Positions 24,107 to 32,860 of a stretch of 41,866 nucleotides of DNA are shown piece after piece. The notes under the pieces are model-generated. The model was not told where the DNA came from. It saw only the letters and a list, made by a program, of their open reading frames with translations, and did not search any database. A program made the position numbers and the translations under genes. This DNA comes from Neptunomonas japonica DSM 18939 (GTDB lineage: Bacteria > Pseudomonadota > Gammaproteobacteria > Pseudomonadales > Balneatricaceae): positions 1 to 41,866 of the forward strand of contig NZ_KE383915.1 in NCBI RefSeq assembly GCF_000422765.1, read 5' to 3'. Numbering within the stretch: the stretch's first letter is position 1; every line of letters starts with the position of its first letter.

Positions 24107-24787
24107 ATGTCAGCTTTCACTAAAATTGCAGCAGCAGCTGTTCTAACTTTTGCAGCTACCACCGCTTCTGCAGCCTTGATCGAAGTTCAAAGCCAGTCTC
24201 AGACTCACGCTTCAGACTTCACAACTTGGACTGATAACTTCACTTTTAACCTATTTGATTCTGCCCTAGAAGGCGGCGCTGCTCTTCAAAGAGTAGAATT
24301 GACACTAAACGGTGAGTCAATCTCTAACCTAACTTTTAATGCAGTGACTGACTCTTTCGTAAACGGAAATGCAGGCTCTTCAATTTTTGCTACAGTTAGC
24401 ATCGGTGGCGGAAGCTTGAACATCAATGTTTCTCCTGCAGACACTTTCGGTGGCGCTGCTCCTGGTGAGTTCGTACCAGCTGGCGTTAGCACTGGCATTG
24501 GTCCATTGACAGGCTCTGACGCTGATAGCGTTGCAACTACTGCTGCTGGCGACCTTACTTCTTTCACAGGTCCTGGTACTTTTGATGTAGCTCTTCTAGG
24601 TCTAGGTTCATTGAACCTAACGGCTCTTGGCGGCAACGTTGATACTATTCAACAAACTCAGTCTTCAGCTACTTTTGGTGTTTCTTACTTCATCAATGAA
24701 CCTGCTCCAAGCACTGTACCTGTTCCTGGCACTCTTGCTCTACTAGGTCTTGGCCTACTAGCTATGCGTGCTCGCAAAAGCGCATAA
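24107..24787 (+). CDS. PEP-CTERM sorting-domain surface protein (choice-of-anchor E-like)
   Basis: A 226-residue exported protein. A signal peptide covers residues 1-22 (AAAAVLTFAATTASA). The body is Ser/Thr/Gly/Ala-rich, beta-predicted and free of cysteine; IEVQSQSQTHASDFTTWTD resembles the choice-of-anchor E group. The C-terminus is a textbook PEP-CTERM signal: VPVPG (204-208), a hydrophobic helix (209-219), then the basic RARK (221-224). By family knowledge such proteins are processed by an exosortase and linked to exopolysaccharide and flocs or biofilm. No exosortase or polysaccharide gene is in the window. GGAG lies 8-11 bases before the ATG. It is monocistronic, with a sigma54 promoter and its own terminator. 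Confidence 0.9.
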   Translation: MSAFTKIAAAAVLTFAATTASAALIEVQSQSQTHASDFTTWTDNFTFNLFDSALEGGAALQRVELTLNGESISNLTFNAVTDSFVNGNAGSSIFATVSIGGGSLNINVSPADTFGGAAPGEFVPAGVSTGIGPLTGSDADSVATTAAGDLTSFTGPGTFDVALLGLGSLNLTALGGNVDTIQQTQSSATFGVSYFINEPAPSTVPVPGTLALLGLGLLAMRARKSA

Positions 24788-24806
24788 GCCCTTTTAAGCA
24801 CTAAAG

Positions 24807-24837
24807 AAAGCCTCATCTGAAAAGATGGGGCTTTTTT
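24807..24837 (+). terminator. Rho-independent terminator of the PEP-CTERM gene
   Basis: Stem AAAGCCTCATCT / AGATGGGGCTTT (one T-G pair) with a GAAA tetraloop and a T run. Confidence 0.9.
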
Positions 24838-24873
24838 GTTTGTTTAAATATCGTTATATCTTATCTAGATCAT

Positions 24874-24898
24874 AAAAAAAGGCGCCCTAAGGCACCTT
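24874..24898 (-). terminator. Rho-independent terminator of the valine cluster
   Basis: Read on the minus strand: AAGGTGCC / GGCGCCTT stem (one wobble pair) with a TTAG loop, followed by seven T residues. It lies 36 bases after the stop of the prpE-like gene. Confidence 0.75.
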
Positions 24899-24934
24899 CT
24901 TTAATAACGCAAAAAACCTACCTATAATATAACT

Positions 24935-26824
24935 CTACACTAGCCCTCTCTCTTTCAAGATCTCTTCAATCTCTGGCAAGATAGTCTCATCATCAATTGT
25001 TGAAGGCATTTTATAGGTTTCATTAGCCGCAATTTTACGCAATATTGCACGTAATATTTTTCCTGAACGAGTTTTTGGCAAGCGCTCAACAACAACGGCT
25101 TTTCTAAAACACGCCAGGGCACCCACTTCTCCACGTACACGTTCGACTAACTCTTTTTCAAGCTGTGCCTCATCTATATCCTCGCCCGCTTTCAAAACAA
25201 TAAGGCCAACCGGCACTTGTCCTTTAAGCGAATCATTAGCACCTATGACGGCACACTCAGCAACGGCAGGATGAGCTGAAACAACCTCTTCCATTTCACC
25301 TGTCGATAAGCGGTGTCCAGAGACGTTTATAACATCGTCAGTACGGCCCGTGATGTAAATATAGCCGTCGTCATCTTTAAAGCCGCCATCACCTGTATGA
25401 TAATAACCAGGGAAGGCTTCTAGGTAGGAGTCGATATAACGCTGAGGCTGATTCCAGATACTCCAAGCAACACCTGGAGGGAGCGGTAATTTAACACAGA
25501 TGTTACCTGTCTCATTCGCCTCCATCTCGCCACCATCACCATCCAGCACACGAATGTCATATCCAGGAATAGGCTTATTAGTCGAACCAAGGCGCGCCTC
25601 AGATGGATTAACCCACCCCATCATCGGGGATGTCATTGGCCAACCCGTTTCTGTTTGCCACCAGTGATCAATAACCGGAACCTGTAATAACTCGTTAAGC
25701 CAATGGAAAGTTGAAGAATCCAGCTTCTCTCCTGCAACGAACACCCAGCGAAGGCTGCTTAGATCATAATCTTTTGAAAGCACTCCTGTTGGATCTTCTT
25801 TACGAATAGCACGATACGCCGTAGGTGCACAAAACATCGAGTTAACTTTGTACTCTTCAATAACACGCCAAAAAGCACCTGCATCGGGTGAGCGAATCGG
25901 CTTACCTTCATAAAAAATAGCTGAACCGCCGCCCATCAATGGGCCATAAACAATAAAAGAGTGCCCAACAACCCAACCGATATCGGAGGCTCCCCACCAA
26001 ACATCGCCAGCTTTCATTCCATAGACATTATTAAAGGCATAACGTAGTGCAACGGCGTGACCACCGTTATCTCTAACGATACCTTTTGGCTGGCCCGTCG
26101 TACCCGATGTGTATAACACGTAAAGCGGGTCAGACCCTTTCACTGCAACACAATCAGCAGGCTTTGCATCTTTTTGGAAATCGTGCCAATCAAGATCACG
26201 TGAAGGATCCATCTCAGCTTTTAAAACAGACCTTTGACAAACTACAGTATGCGATGGTTTATGAGTCGCAAGCTCCACAGCTTTATCAACCAATGGTTTG
26301 TAAGCTATTTTTTTATCAAACTCGATACCACAAGACGCCGTAAGAATAAGCTTAGGTGTTGCATCATCAATACGAATAGCGAGCTCATTCGCAGCAAAGC
26401 CACCAAACACAACAGAATGAATCGCACCCAATCGAGCACAAGCCAACATAGCGACTGCTGCTTCGGGAATCATTGGCATGTAAATAACAACTCGGTCGCC
26501 TTTTTCAACGCCCAAGCCTTTCATGGCACCCGCAAAACGACTAACGCGTTGCTGCAAGTCGTTGTAGGTAATAGCTTCTTTGGTTTGCGTTGATGGCGAA
26601 TCGTAATACAAGGCAACTTGCTCACCACGGCCTTCTTCAACCTGTTTATCCACCGCTAGATAACAGCTATTCAGCTCACCATCCGGATACCAGCAAAAAG
26701 TACCTTGCTCGGTTTCTTGTAGAATGGTCTGAGGATCTTTGTACCAGCTTATTGCTTTGGCTTGCTCTGCCCAATATGACTCAGGATTCTCAAGCGCGTG
26801 ACGATATTCTTCTGTGTAACCCAT
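24935..26824 (-). CDS. prpE: Propionyl-/acyl-CoA synthetase (PrpE/Acs-like)
   Basis: A 629-residue AMP-forming acyl-CoA synthetase, the same length as E. coli PrpE (628). The ATP loop YTSGTTGQPKG is at 238-248. DHWWQTETGWP and the ITGRTDDVINVSGHRLST hinge are present. The C-terminal LPKTRSGKILR carries the catalytic, often acetylated, K589. VFGGFAANELAIRIDDA is shared with Acs and PrpE. At the end of the valine/isobutyrate cluster, activation of propionate or another short branched acid is the likeliest role; Acs-type acetate activation is the alternative. It is 108 bases downstream of mmsB, with an 11-bp direct repeat and a hairpin in between. Confidence 0.8.
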   Translation of the reverse strand: MGYTEEYRHALENPESYWAEQAKAISWYKDPQTILQETEQGTFCWYPDGELNSCYLAVDKQVEEGRGEQVALYYDSPSTQTKEAITYNDLQQRVSRFAGAMKGLGVEKGDRVVIYMPMIPEAAVAMLACARLGAIHSVVFGGFAANELAIRIDDATPKLILTASCGIEFDKKIAYKPLVDKAVELATHKPSHTVVCQRSVLKAEMDPSRDLDWHDFQKDAKPADCVAVKGSDPLYVLYTSGTTGQPKGIVRDNGGHAVALRYAFNNVYGMKAGDVWWGASDIGWVVGHSFIVYGPLMGGGSAIFYEGKPIRSPDAGAFWRVIEEYKVNSMFCAPTAYRAIRKEDPTGVLSKDYDLSSLRWVFVAGEKLDSSTFHWLNELLQVPVIDHWWQTETGWPMTSPMMGWVNPSEARLGSTNKPIPGYDIRVLDGDGGEMEANETGNICVKLPLPPGVAWSIWNQPQRYIDSYLEAFPGYYHTGDGGFKDDDGYIYITGRTDDVINVSGHRLSTGEMEEVVSAHPAVAECAVIGANDSLKGQVPVGLIVLKAGEDIDEAQLEKELVERVRGEVGALACFRKAVVVERLPKTRSGKILRAILRKIAANETYKMPSTIDDETILPEIEEILKERGLV

Positions 26825-26844
26825 CGTAGGACCCCATGCTTTTT

Positions 26845-26904
26845 TTATTAAAGGCGCTCTTATTAAAGGCTATGAAGCAGGCACCCTATTAAAAATAGGA
26901 TGCC
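26845..26904 (-). promoter_or_regulatory. Direct repeat and hairpin between mmsB and prpE
   Basis: TTATTAAAGGC occurs twice (26845-26855 and 26860-26870). Next to it is a hairpin, 26880-26904 (GGCACCCTATT / AATAGGATGCC, a wobble pair on the minus strand), with no T tract. It may stabilise the mmsB 3' end or form part of a separate prpE control region. Confidence 0.4.
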
Positions 26905-26932
26905 CTTATTCGGTAGTCATTAAGATCAGAGG

Positions 26933-27823
26933 TTACTGATCTTGATACAGCTTCAATACGCTTGAGAAATCCAAGCCACCGTTGCCATTTACCTTATGCA
27001 GATTAAATAAAGCACGTGCTTGTGAACCCATTGGCGTTGGTGAAGCACTTTGCTGGCTCATTTCCATCGCAAGGCCAAGATCTTTAAACATTAGATCAAC
27101 CTGGAAACCACCCTGATAGTCATTTGAAGAAGGCACGCCTTCCATAACACCTGGGAACGGGTTATAGACCTGTAGTGCCCAGTTGTTACCCGAACTCTGC
27201 TTCATAATTTCAGACAGAACAGCTGGATCTAGACCGTTCTTGACACCCATATTGAGTGCTTCACTGGTACCTGTCATCAATACTGCTAACAGCATATTGT
27301 TACACGCCTTTGCAACCTGACCTGCACCATGAGTACCTGCGTGGAAAATATTTTTACCCATAACATCTAAGATAGGTTTAGCTTTAGCAAACTGTGCTTC
27401 GCTAGCGCCAACCATAAAGGCTAACGTCCCTGCTTTAGCACCACCGACACCACCAGACACAGGTGCATCAATAAAATCGATATCGCGTGCGTCAGCTGCT
27501 GCCGCTACATTTTGTACCGTTGCAGCATCAATAGTGGATGAATCAATGATCAATACATCTTTTTTAACATGCTCAAATAAAGGGTCATCTCCTGTAACAA
27601 ACAAGCCCTGAACATGCTTACCTGCTGGTAACATTGATACAACAAAATCTGCATCCGTTACTGCATCTTTGGCAGATTGCGCAGATACACCACCTTCCGA
27701 TACTACATTTGCTACAGCTTCAGCTGATAAATCAAAAGCCTTAACCGTATGGCCAGCCTTAACGAGATTAATCGCCATTGGGCCGCCCATGTTTCCTAAA
27801 CCAATAAAGCCTATAGTAGCCAT
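26933..27823 (-). CDS. mmsB: 3-hydroxyisobutyrate dehydrogenase MmsB
   Basis: A 296-residue beta-hydroxyacid dehydrogenase that oxidises 3-hydroxyisobutyrate to methylmalonate semialdehyde with NAD+. The Rossmann motif GLGNMG is at 8-13. DAPVSGGVGGAKAGTLAFMVG (119-139) is the substrate-binding block, and K172 in GAGQVAKACNN is the catalytic lysine. I chose the ATG at 27823: AAGGAT lies 7 bases before it and MATIGFIGLGNMG is the family start. Reading further upstream would overlap the preceding gene. Confidence 0.93.
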   Translation of the reverse strand: MATIGFIGLGNMGGPMAINLVKAGHTVKAFDLSAEAVANVVSEGGVSAQSAKDAVTDADFVVSMLPAGKHVQGLFVTGDDPLFEHVKKDVLIIDSSTIDAATVQNVAAAADARDIDFIDAPVSGGVGGAKAGTLAFMVGASEAQFAKAKPILDVMGKNIFHAGTHGAGQVAKACNNMLLAVLMTGTSEALNMGVKNGLDPAVLSEIMKQSSGNNWALQVYNPFPGVMEGVPSSNDYQGGFQVDLMFKDLGLAMEMSQQSASPTPMGSQARALFNLHKVNGNGGLDFSSVLKLYQDQ

Positions 27824-27899
27824 TTTATAATCCTTGTTCTTATCGTTATTCTTAATATAAAAAATTCTTAACCGAGCGTTCTTGATTGAGAAAGCCAGC

Positions 27900-29000
27900 T
27901 CACATATTAGCCAGCGGATTACGTTCCCACGGAGAGACAAAAAGCTCGTCTAAGAAGGCTGGATCAACATCATTAACAGAGCTGAATGTCCAATTAGGTT
28001 TACCGTCTTTATCAACCAACAAAGCACGAACCCCTTCAGGGAATTCGCGGTGACGACAGCACTGCACGGATAGTACCAACTCAGACTCAAATACTTCTTT
28101 CAATGACATATGCAATGTATTCTGCAACTGCTTATAAATCATATGAATTGCAAGAGGGCTGCCATGGCTGATAGCTTTTTGAGCACGCTGCATCCACTTA
28201 TCTTCAGTCTCGACTGCAAGCAATGTCTCAATAATCTCCTCAACGGTATCTTGATCAGTAATATCTTGAATCAGATCAAAATGAGTTCTCACTGGCGACT
28301 CGATGGCCTGACGAGTATCCCAAGCATCATCTTCAAGATCACGCAGAACACGATTAACTACAGCGTTTAAATCACCATCCCAAGACTCTTGAGATAGCCG
28401 ATCAAGAATGTCACCACGTTGTGATGTTTTCAGGAAGCGATCCCCTAAATTAAGAAACAACGCATCCGCAGCATTCATTCTATTCCCAGTCAAACCAAGG
28501 AAAAGACCGGTTCGCCCTGGAGTACGGTGCAAAAACCACGTACCGCCTACATCCGGATACAAACCAATAGTGACTTCAGGCATCGCCATATGCGTTGTTT
28601 CAGTCACAATACGGTGACTACAACCACTCATTAGACCCATACCGCCACCCATCACAATCCCGCTACCCCAGCAAATAATTGGCTTAGGATAAGTATGGAT
28701 GGTGTAGTCTAATAAATATTCTCGCGTGAAAAACTCTTCAGGAAAGTCGGGCTCACCACCACCTGACATGGATTTGTACAGGCTAACGACATCACCACCT
28801 GCACAGAATGCTTTTTCGCCCATACCGTCAAGCAAAATGGCAACAACAGAATCATCTGCTTTGCACGCATCTAGCTTAGGCTGAATCAGATCAATCATAT
28901 CCAACGTTAACGCATTAAGAGATTTCTCTGCATTAAGGCAGATCTCAATAATTTTCTTACCATCTTGCGTTAGGTGCTCTGTAAAAAGTACACAACTCAT
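27900..29000 (-). CDS. 3-hydroxyisobutyryl-CoA hydrolase
   Basis: A 366-residue crotonase-superfamily hydrolase (HIBCH-like). It releases CoA from 3-hydroxyisobutyryl-CoA, supplying the substrate of MmsB. FCAGGDV (65-71) and the GGGMGLM oxyanion block are present, as are the catalytic-site acids E142 (MPEV) and D150 (YPDVGG), characteristic of HIBCH. The length of 350-380 also separates it from ordinary hydratases of about 260. AAAAGGAG eight bases before the ATG at 29000 fixes the start. It is 28 bases downstream of the hydratase gene. Confidence 0.9.
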   Translation of the reverse strand: MSCVLFTEHLTQDGKKIIEICLNAEKSLNALTLDMIDLIQPKLDACKADDSVVAILLDGMGEKAFCAGGDVVSLYKSMSGGGEPDFPEEFFTREYLLDYTIHTYPKPIICWGSGIVMGGGMGLMSGCSHRIVTETTHMAMPEVTIGLYPDVGGTWFLHRTPGRTGLFLGLTGNRMNAADALFLNLGDRFLKTSQRGDILDRLSQESWDGDLNAVVNRVLRDLEDDAWDTRQAIESPVRTHFDLIQDITDQDTVEEIIETLLAVETEDKWMQRAQKAISHGSPLAIHMIYKQLQNTLHMSLKEVFESELVLSVQCCRHREFPEGVRALLVDKDGKPNWTFSSVNDVDPAFLDELFVSPWERNPLANM

Positions 29001-29028
29001 CCGTTTTTCTCCTTTTGAGTTCGTCGTA

Positions 29029-29805
29029 TTAACGGTTTTTCCACTGCGCTTTACGCTTACCCAAGAAAGCATTCACACCTTCTTTTTGATCTTCAGAGTG
29101 GAACAAATCAACAAACAACTCACGCTCAAGAATATAACCCTGATCCCATGCACGAGTCCGGTTTGATTGAATCAATTGCTTACATGCAGCAACAGCCATT
29201 GGGCTTTGCTCAGCAACCTGCTCAGCCATTTTCATTGCCCGCTTAACACACTCACCCTTAGCGACGACTTCTTCGACTAAACCAATTTCTAATGCCTTAG
29301 CTGCTTTAACGCGCTCGCCACATAGAATCATTTTTTTAGTCCAACCTTCACCCACCAGCATAGTGAGGTTCTGCGTACCACCGGCACAAGGCAACAAACC
29401 TACCTTAGCTTCTGGCAATGCCATCTGAACCTGCTCTTCCGCTATACGAATATCACACGCCAACGCAACTTCTAAACCACCGCCCATTGCCCAACCATTC
29501 ATCGCTGCAATTGAAACACCACGAAATTGAGAAAGCGTCTCAAATGCTTCACCAAAGTAGCGCGCCATGTCTCTTGCAACAGAACGATCACTGTCAGCAA
29601 AAAGATTTAAATCAGCACCGGCCGAGAAGAACTTCTCACTACTGCTTTTAAGCACCAAGCTGAAAATATCCATATCAACATTGAGCTCTTTAACAATGAC
29701 TGCCAGTTCTTTTAAGGTGGCTTCAGTCCATGTATTAGCTGGCGGATTATTCATTGTAATAACCGCGATATGGCCCTGCTTTTCTACTATAAGTTGGTCA
29801 CTCAT
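29029..29805 (-). CDS. Enoyl-CoA hydratase (methacrylyl-CoA hydratase role)
   Basis: A 258-residue crotonase. Both hydratase glutamates are present: E112 (GGGLEVALACD) and E132 (LPEAKVG). In this cluster the expected reaction is hydration of methacrylyl-CoA to 3-hydroxyisobutyryl-CoA. FSAGADL (60-66) and CAGGTQNL support the fold. The ATG at 29805 is preferred, with GAGG about 11 bases upstream; an upstream in-frame start adds 15 basic residues absent from relatives. Confidence 0.87.
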   Translation of the reverse strand: MSDQLIVEKQGHIAVITMNNPPANTWTEATLKELAVIVKELNVDMDIFSLVLKSSSEKFFSAGADLNLFADSDRSVARDMARYFGEAFETLSQFRGVSIAAMNGWAMGGGLEVALACDIRIAEEQVQMALPEAKVGLLPCAGGTQNLTMLVGEGWTKKMILCGERVKAAKALEIGLVEEVVAKGECVKRAMKMAEQVAEQSPMAVAACKQLIQSNRTRAWDQGYILERELFVDLFHSEDQKEGVNAFLGKRKAQWKNR

Positions 29806-29911
29806 TGGATTCTTTACCTCTACTCTTTTATCTGGCCTGTTTATAAACAATAAGAACTAGGTCACAGTCACTAGCAAACTTGCTTAGTAAAGCTTATTTA
29901 ACAAAAATACA

Positions 29912-31069
29912 TTACAGAATATCAGCCGCATCTTTTAACAATAGGCGACGTGCAATAATGACATTCATGATTTCATTGGTACCTTCAAGAATACGATGCA
30001 CACGATTATCACGCACATAACGTTCCATCGGATATTCTTTAATGTAGCCATATCCACCAAAAATCTGCAGCGCTTCATCACAGACATTAAAACCTACATC
30101 CGTAGCAAAGCGCTTTGCCATTGCACAGTAAGTAGAACGGTCGGGATGCTTATCATCAAGCTTGCTGGCAGCAAGGCGCACCATCTGACGCGCAGCGACT
30201 AGCTCTGTATTCATAGTAGCAATTTTGAACTGTAACGCTTGAAAGTTTTCAAGCGTACGGCCAAACTGCTTGCGCTCACCCATATACTGAATAGCGTGAT
30301 TAAGTGCCGCTTGAGCGGTACCGATTGAGCATGTCGCAATATTGATGCGCCCACCATCTAATCCCTTCATGGCAATTTTAAAGCCATCGCCCTCGTTACC
30401 CATTAGGCATGAAGCAGGAATTCTGGCATCTTCAAAAGTAATCAGTCGTGTAGGCTGGCTATTCCAACCCATCTTTTCTTCTTTGCGACCATAGGTAATA
30501 CCCGCCGCTTTAGCATCAACAGCAAAAGCTGAAATACCTTTTGGACCATCTTCGCCGGTTCGCGCCATCACTACTAATACATCGGTAGCACCTGCACCAG
30601 AAATAAAGATTTTACTGCCATTAAGAACGTACTCGTCACCGTCTTTACGTGCCGTTGTTTTTAATGAAGCAGCATCAGAACCTGCATTAGGCTCAGTTAA
30701 GCAATAAGAAGCCAGTTTTTGGCCCGCGGTTAAATCAGGACACCAAAACTCACGTGTTTCTTCATTGCCGAAATCAGCAATCATCCACGTCGCCATATTA
30801 TGAATAGTGATAAAAGCTGTCGTGGAAGTACAACCCATCGCGAGTTGTTCAAAAATAATACTTGAATCAAGACGACCAAGGCCCAAACCGCCTACATCGT
30901 CGGGGGAATACAAACCGCAAAAACCTAGCTCACCCGCCTTTTGCAAAACATCTACCGGGAAAATTTGCTCTTGATCCCACTTTGCCGCATGGGGTTCCAT
31001 CTCATTTTGAGCGAATGCTCGCGCCATATCGGAAAATGCGATCTGATCTTCGTTAAGTTCAAAATCCAT
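29912..31069 (-). CDS. Acyl-CoA dehydrogenase (isobutyryl-CoA dehydrogenase type)
   Basis: A 385-residue FAD-dependent acyl-CoA dehydrogenase. It has the FAD signature CLTEPNAGSDAASLKT, GGRINIATCSIGTAQAALN and the C-terminal DNRVHRILEGTNEIM with catalytic base E362. Similarity runs to ACAD8-like isobutyryl-CoA dehydrogenases. In this cluster it should oxidise isobutyryl-CoA to methacrylyl-CoA and feed electrons to ETF. GGGAGAGG precedes the ATG. It lies 115 bases downstream of mmsA, across a large hairpin. Confidence 0.9.
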   Translation of the reverse strand: MDFELNEDQIAFSDMARAFAQNEMEPHAAKWDQEQIFPVDVLQKAGELGFCGLYSPDDVGGLGLGRLDSSIIFEQLAMGCTSTTAFITIHNMATWMIADFGNEETREFWCPDLTAGQKLASYCLTEPNAGSDAASLKTTARKDGDEYVLNGSKIFISGAGATDVLVVMARTGEDGPKGISAFAVDAKAAGITYGRKEEKMGWNSQPTRLITFEDARIPASCLMGNEGDGFKIAMKGLDGGRINIATCSIGTAQAALNHAIQYMGERKQFGRTLENFQALQFKIATMNTELVAARQMVRLAASKLDDKHPDRSTYCAMAKRFATDVGFNVCDEALQIFGGYGYIKEYPMERYVRDNRVHRILEGTNEIMNVIIARRLLLKDAADIL

Positions 31070-31129
31070 TGGCCTCTCCCTATTTAGCGAAGTCCGCTAG
31101 CCTTCGCGAAGTTTATTATTATACAAAAC

Positions 31130-31171
31130 AAGGCCTTGAAGGATATTTATAACAATACCCCTCAAGGCCTT
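31130..31171 (-). terminator. Large hairpin between mmsA and the acyl-CoA dehydrogenase gene
   Basis: AAGGCCTTGA (31130-31139) pairs perfectly with TCAAGGCCTT (31162-31171), and two GG/CC pairs extend the stem inward. On the minus strand it is followed by TTGTTTTG, a poor T tract, so it may be a partial terminator or an mRNA-stabilising structure separating mmsA from downstream genes. A smaller dyad GCGAAG...CTTCGC lies at 31087-31107. Confidence 0.55.
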
Positions 31172-31184
31172 TTCAATCGAAATA

Positions 31185-32678
31185 TTACTTCAGGTTAATA
31201 CTGGTGTTAACACCGGTATCAATATCATCTTCAAACCAACGCGCAGTGACAGTTTTAGTTTCTGTATAGAAACGCACAGCCTGCTTACCATAGGCATGCT
31301 GATCACCGTAAAAAGACTTTCTCCAGCCTGTGAACGAGAACATAGGTAGAGGTACAGGTACAGGTACATTAATACCCACCTGACCTACTTTGATCTCGTG
31401 CTGATATTTACGAGCAGCAGCACCTGATGAGGTGAACATTGACGTACCGTTACCGTACGGGTTGTCATTAATCAAAGCGATAGCTTCATCTAGCGTATCG
31501 ACTTCTAAAGCAATCAATACAGGTCCGAAGATCTCTTCCTGATAGATTGACATATTAGTAGACACATTGCGGAACATCGTTGGCCCAACCCAGTTACCAT
31601 CAGGATAACCTTCAACTACGCACTCTGAACCATCCAGAATACAATCAGCACCGGCATCTTTACCTTCTTGGATAAAGCGCAAAACACGCTCTTTGGCTTG
31701 AGGATTGATCAACGGGCCGTATCCAGCACCTTCATCATCCCATACACCAGGGCGAACCTTTGCCAATGCATCACGTACTTCAGGGATCCATTCACGTGCA
31801 CTGCCCACAAATACAGCAACAGATATAGCCATACAACGCTGACCACCGGCACCTACAGAAGCACCCGCAATGCTATTTACTACCTGATTTTTAGCCGCAT
31901 CAGGCATGATCACCATATGGTTTTTAGCACCGGCAAATGCCTGTACACGCTTCATTTTGTCCGTACCTGTACGGTAGATATGTTCACCTACAGCAACAGA
32001 ACCAACAAACGAGATAGCCGGTGTATCTTTATGTGTTAGTAGTTGGTTAACAGCATCTTTCGTACCGTGAACAACTTGTAACAAACCAGCAGGAGCACCC
32101 GCATCTTGGAACAACTTAGCCAAGAACATCGGTGTTAGAGGATCTTGCTCAGAAGGCTTAAGAACAAAAGTGTTACCGCAAGCAATGGCCATTGGGAACA
32201 TCCACAGAGGAATCATTGCCGGGAAGTTAAACGGTGTGATACCAACACACACACCCAAAGGTTGAGTAATACTGTAGCAATCAATTTTACGTGCAACGTT
32301 TTCAACGGTTTCACCCATGCTCAGTGAAGCGATGTTACAAGCATGCTCAACTACTTCTATACCACGCCACACGTCACCTTTAGCATCTTCAAAGGTTTTA
32401 CCCGTTTCAAGTGCTAATATTTTAGCAATCTCATCATGGTTATCTTTAAGTAACGCCTGGTAACGCAGCATTAAGCGTGCACGCTCTCCTACTGGCGTTT
32501 CTTTCCACGTTTCAAAAGCAACCTTTGCCGCATCAACAGCTTGCTCTACTTCATCAGCAGTTGCACAAGGTACTTGCGCAATAACTTCCTGCGTAGCTGG
32601 ATTTGTTACAGGAATCCAGTTATCAGATTTACTACTTACGAGTTCGCCGTTGATTAGAAGTTGTACTTGTTGAGTCAT
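31185..32678 (-). CDS. mmsA: Methylmalonate-semialdehyde dehydrogenase (CoA-acylating) MmsA
   Basis: A 497-residue aldehyde dehydrogenase of the CoA-acylating MmsA subgroup. It converts methylmalonate semialdehyde, NAD+ and CoA to propionyl-CoA and CO2. The catalytic cysteine is C282 (GQRCMAIS), with N151 (FNFPAM) in the oxyanion site and K174. FAGAKNH near 248-254 replaces the glutamate general base of hydrolytic ALDHs, as in MmsA. AAGGTA precedes the ATG. It is the first gene of the minus-strand cluster, divergent from the AraC-type regulator. Confidence 0.94.
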   Translation of the reverse strand: MTQQVQLLINGELVSSKSDNWIPVTNPATQEVIAQVPCATADEVEQAVDAAKVAFETWKETPVGERARLMLRYQALLKDNHDEIAKILALETGKTFEDAKGDVWRGIEVVEHACNIASLSMGETVENVARKIDCYSITQPLGVCVGITPFNFPAMIPLWMFPMAIACGNTFVLKPSEQDPLTPMFLAKLFQDAGAPAGLLQVVHGTKDAVNQLLTHKDTPAISFVGSVAVGEHIYRTGTDKMKRVQAFAGAKNHMVIMPDAAKNQVVNSIAGASVGAGGQRCMAISVAVFVGSAREWIPEVRDALAKVRPGVWDDEGAGYGPLINPQAKERVLRFIQEGKDAGADCILDGSECVVEGYPDGNWVGPTMFRNVSTNMSIYQEEIFGPVLIALEVDTLDEAIALINDNPYGNGTSMFTSSGAAARKYQHEIKVGQVGINVPVPVPLPMFSFTGWRKSFYGDQHAYGKQAVRFYTETKTVTARWFEDDIDTGVNTSINLK

Positions 32679-32790
32679 GATAAATACCTTGCCTCTTGTT
32701 TTATTGTAGTTTTACGGTCAGCGCCTAATGGCGTGCTTAGTAATTACGTTGATGATAATTTAAGCACATGTCATGTAGAGCAGGGATTGA

Positions 32791-32806
32791 TAATCTTGTC
32801 AGATTA
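32791..32806. promoter_or_regulatory. Inverted repeat in the mmsA/AraC divergent region
   Basis: TAATCT-TGTC-AGATTA is a perfect 6-4-6 dyad, and ACATG-T-CATGT (32766-32776) is a second one. Both lie in the 182-base divergent spacer and are candidate sites for the AraC-type activator, although AraC proteins usually use direct repeats. Confidence 0.35.
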
Positions 32807-32860
32807 ATGGACTATATTGCGAATTAATAGTGGTTTTCCCTAGTCTAAAGGTCTAACGAT

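Noticed and set aside
24286-24636. Long open frame on the strand opposite the PEP-CTERM gene
   Set aside because: Pro/Val/Ala-rich shadow of the Gly/Thr-rich coding strand, with no ribosome site and no family resemblance.
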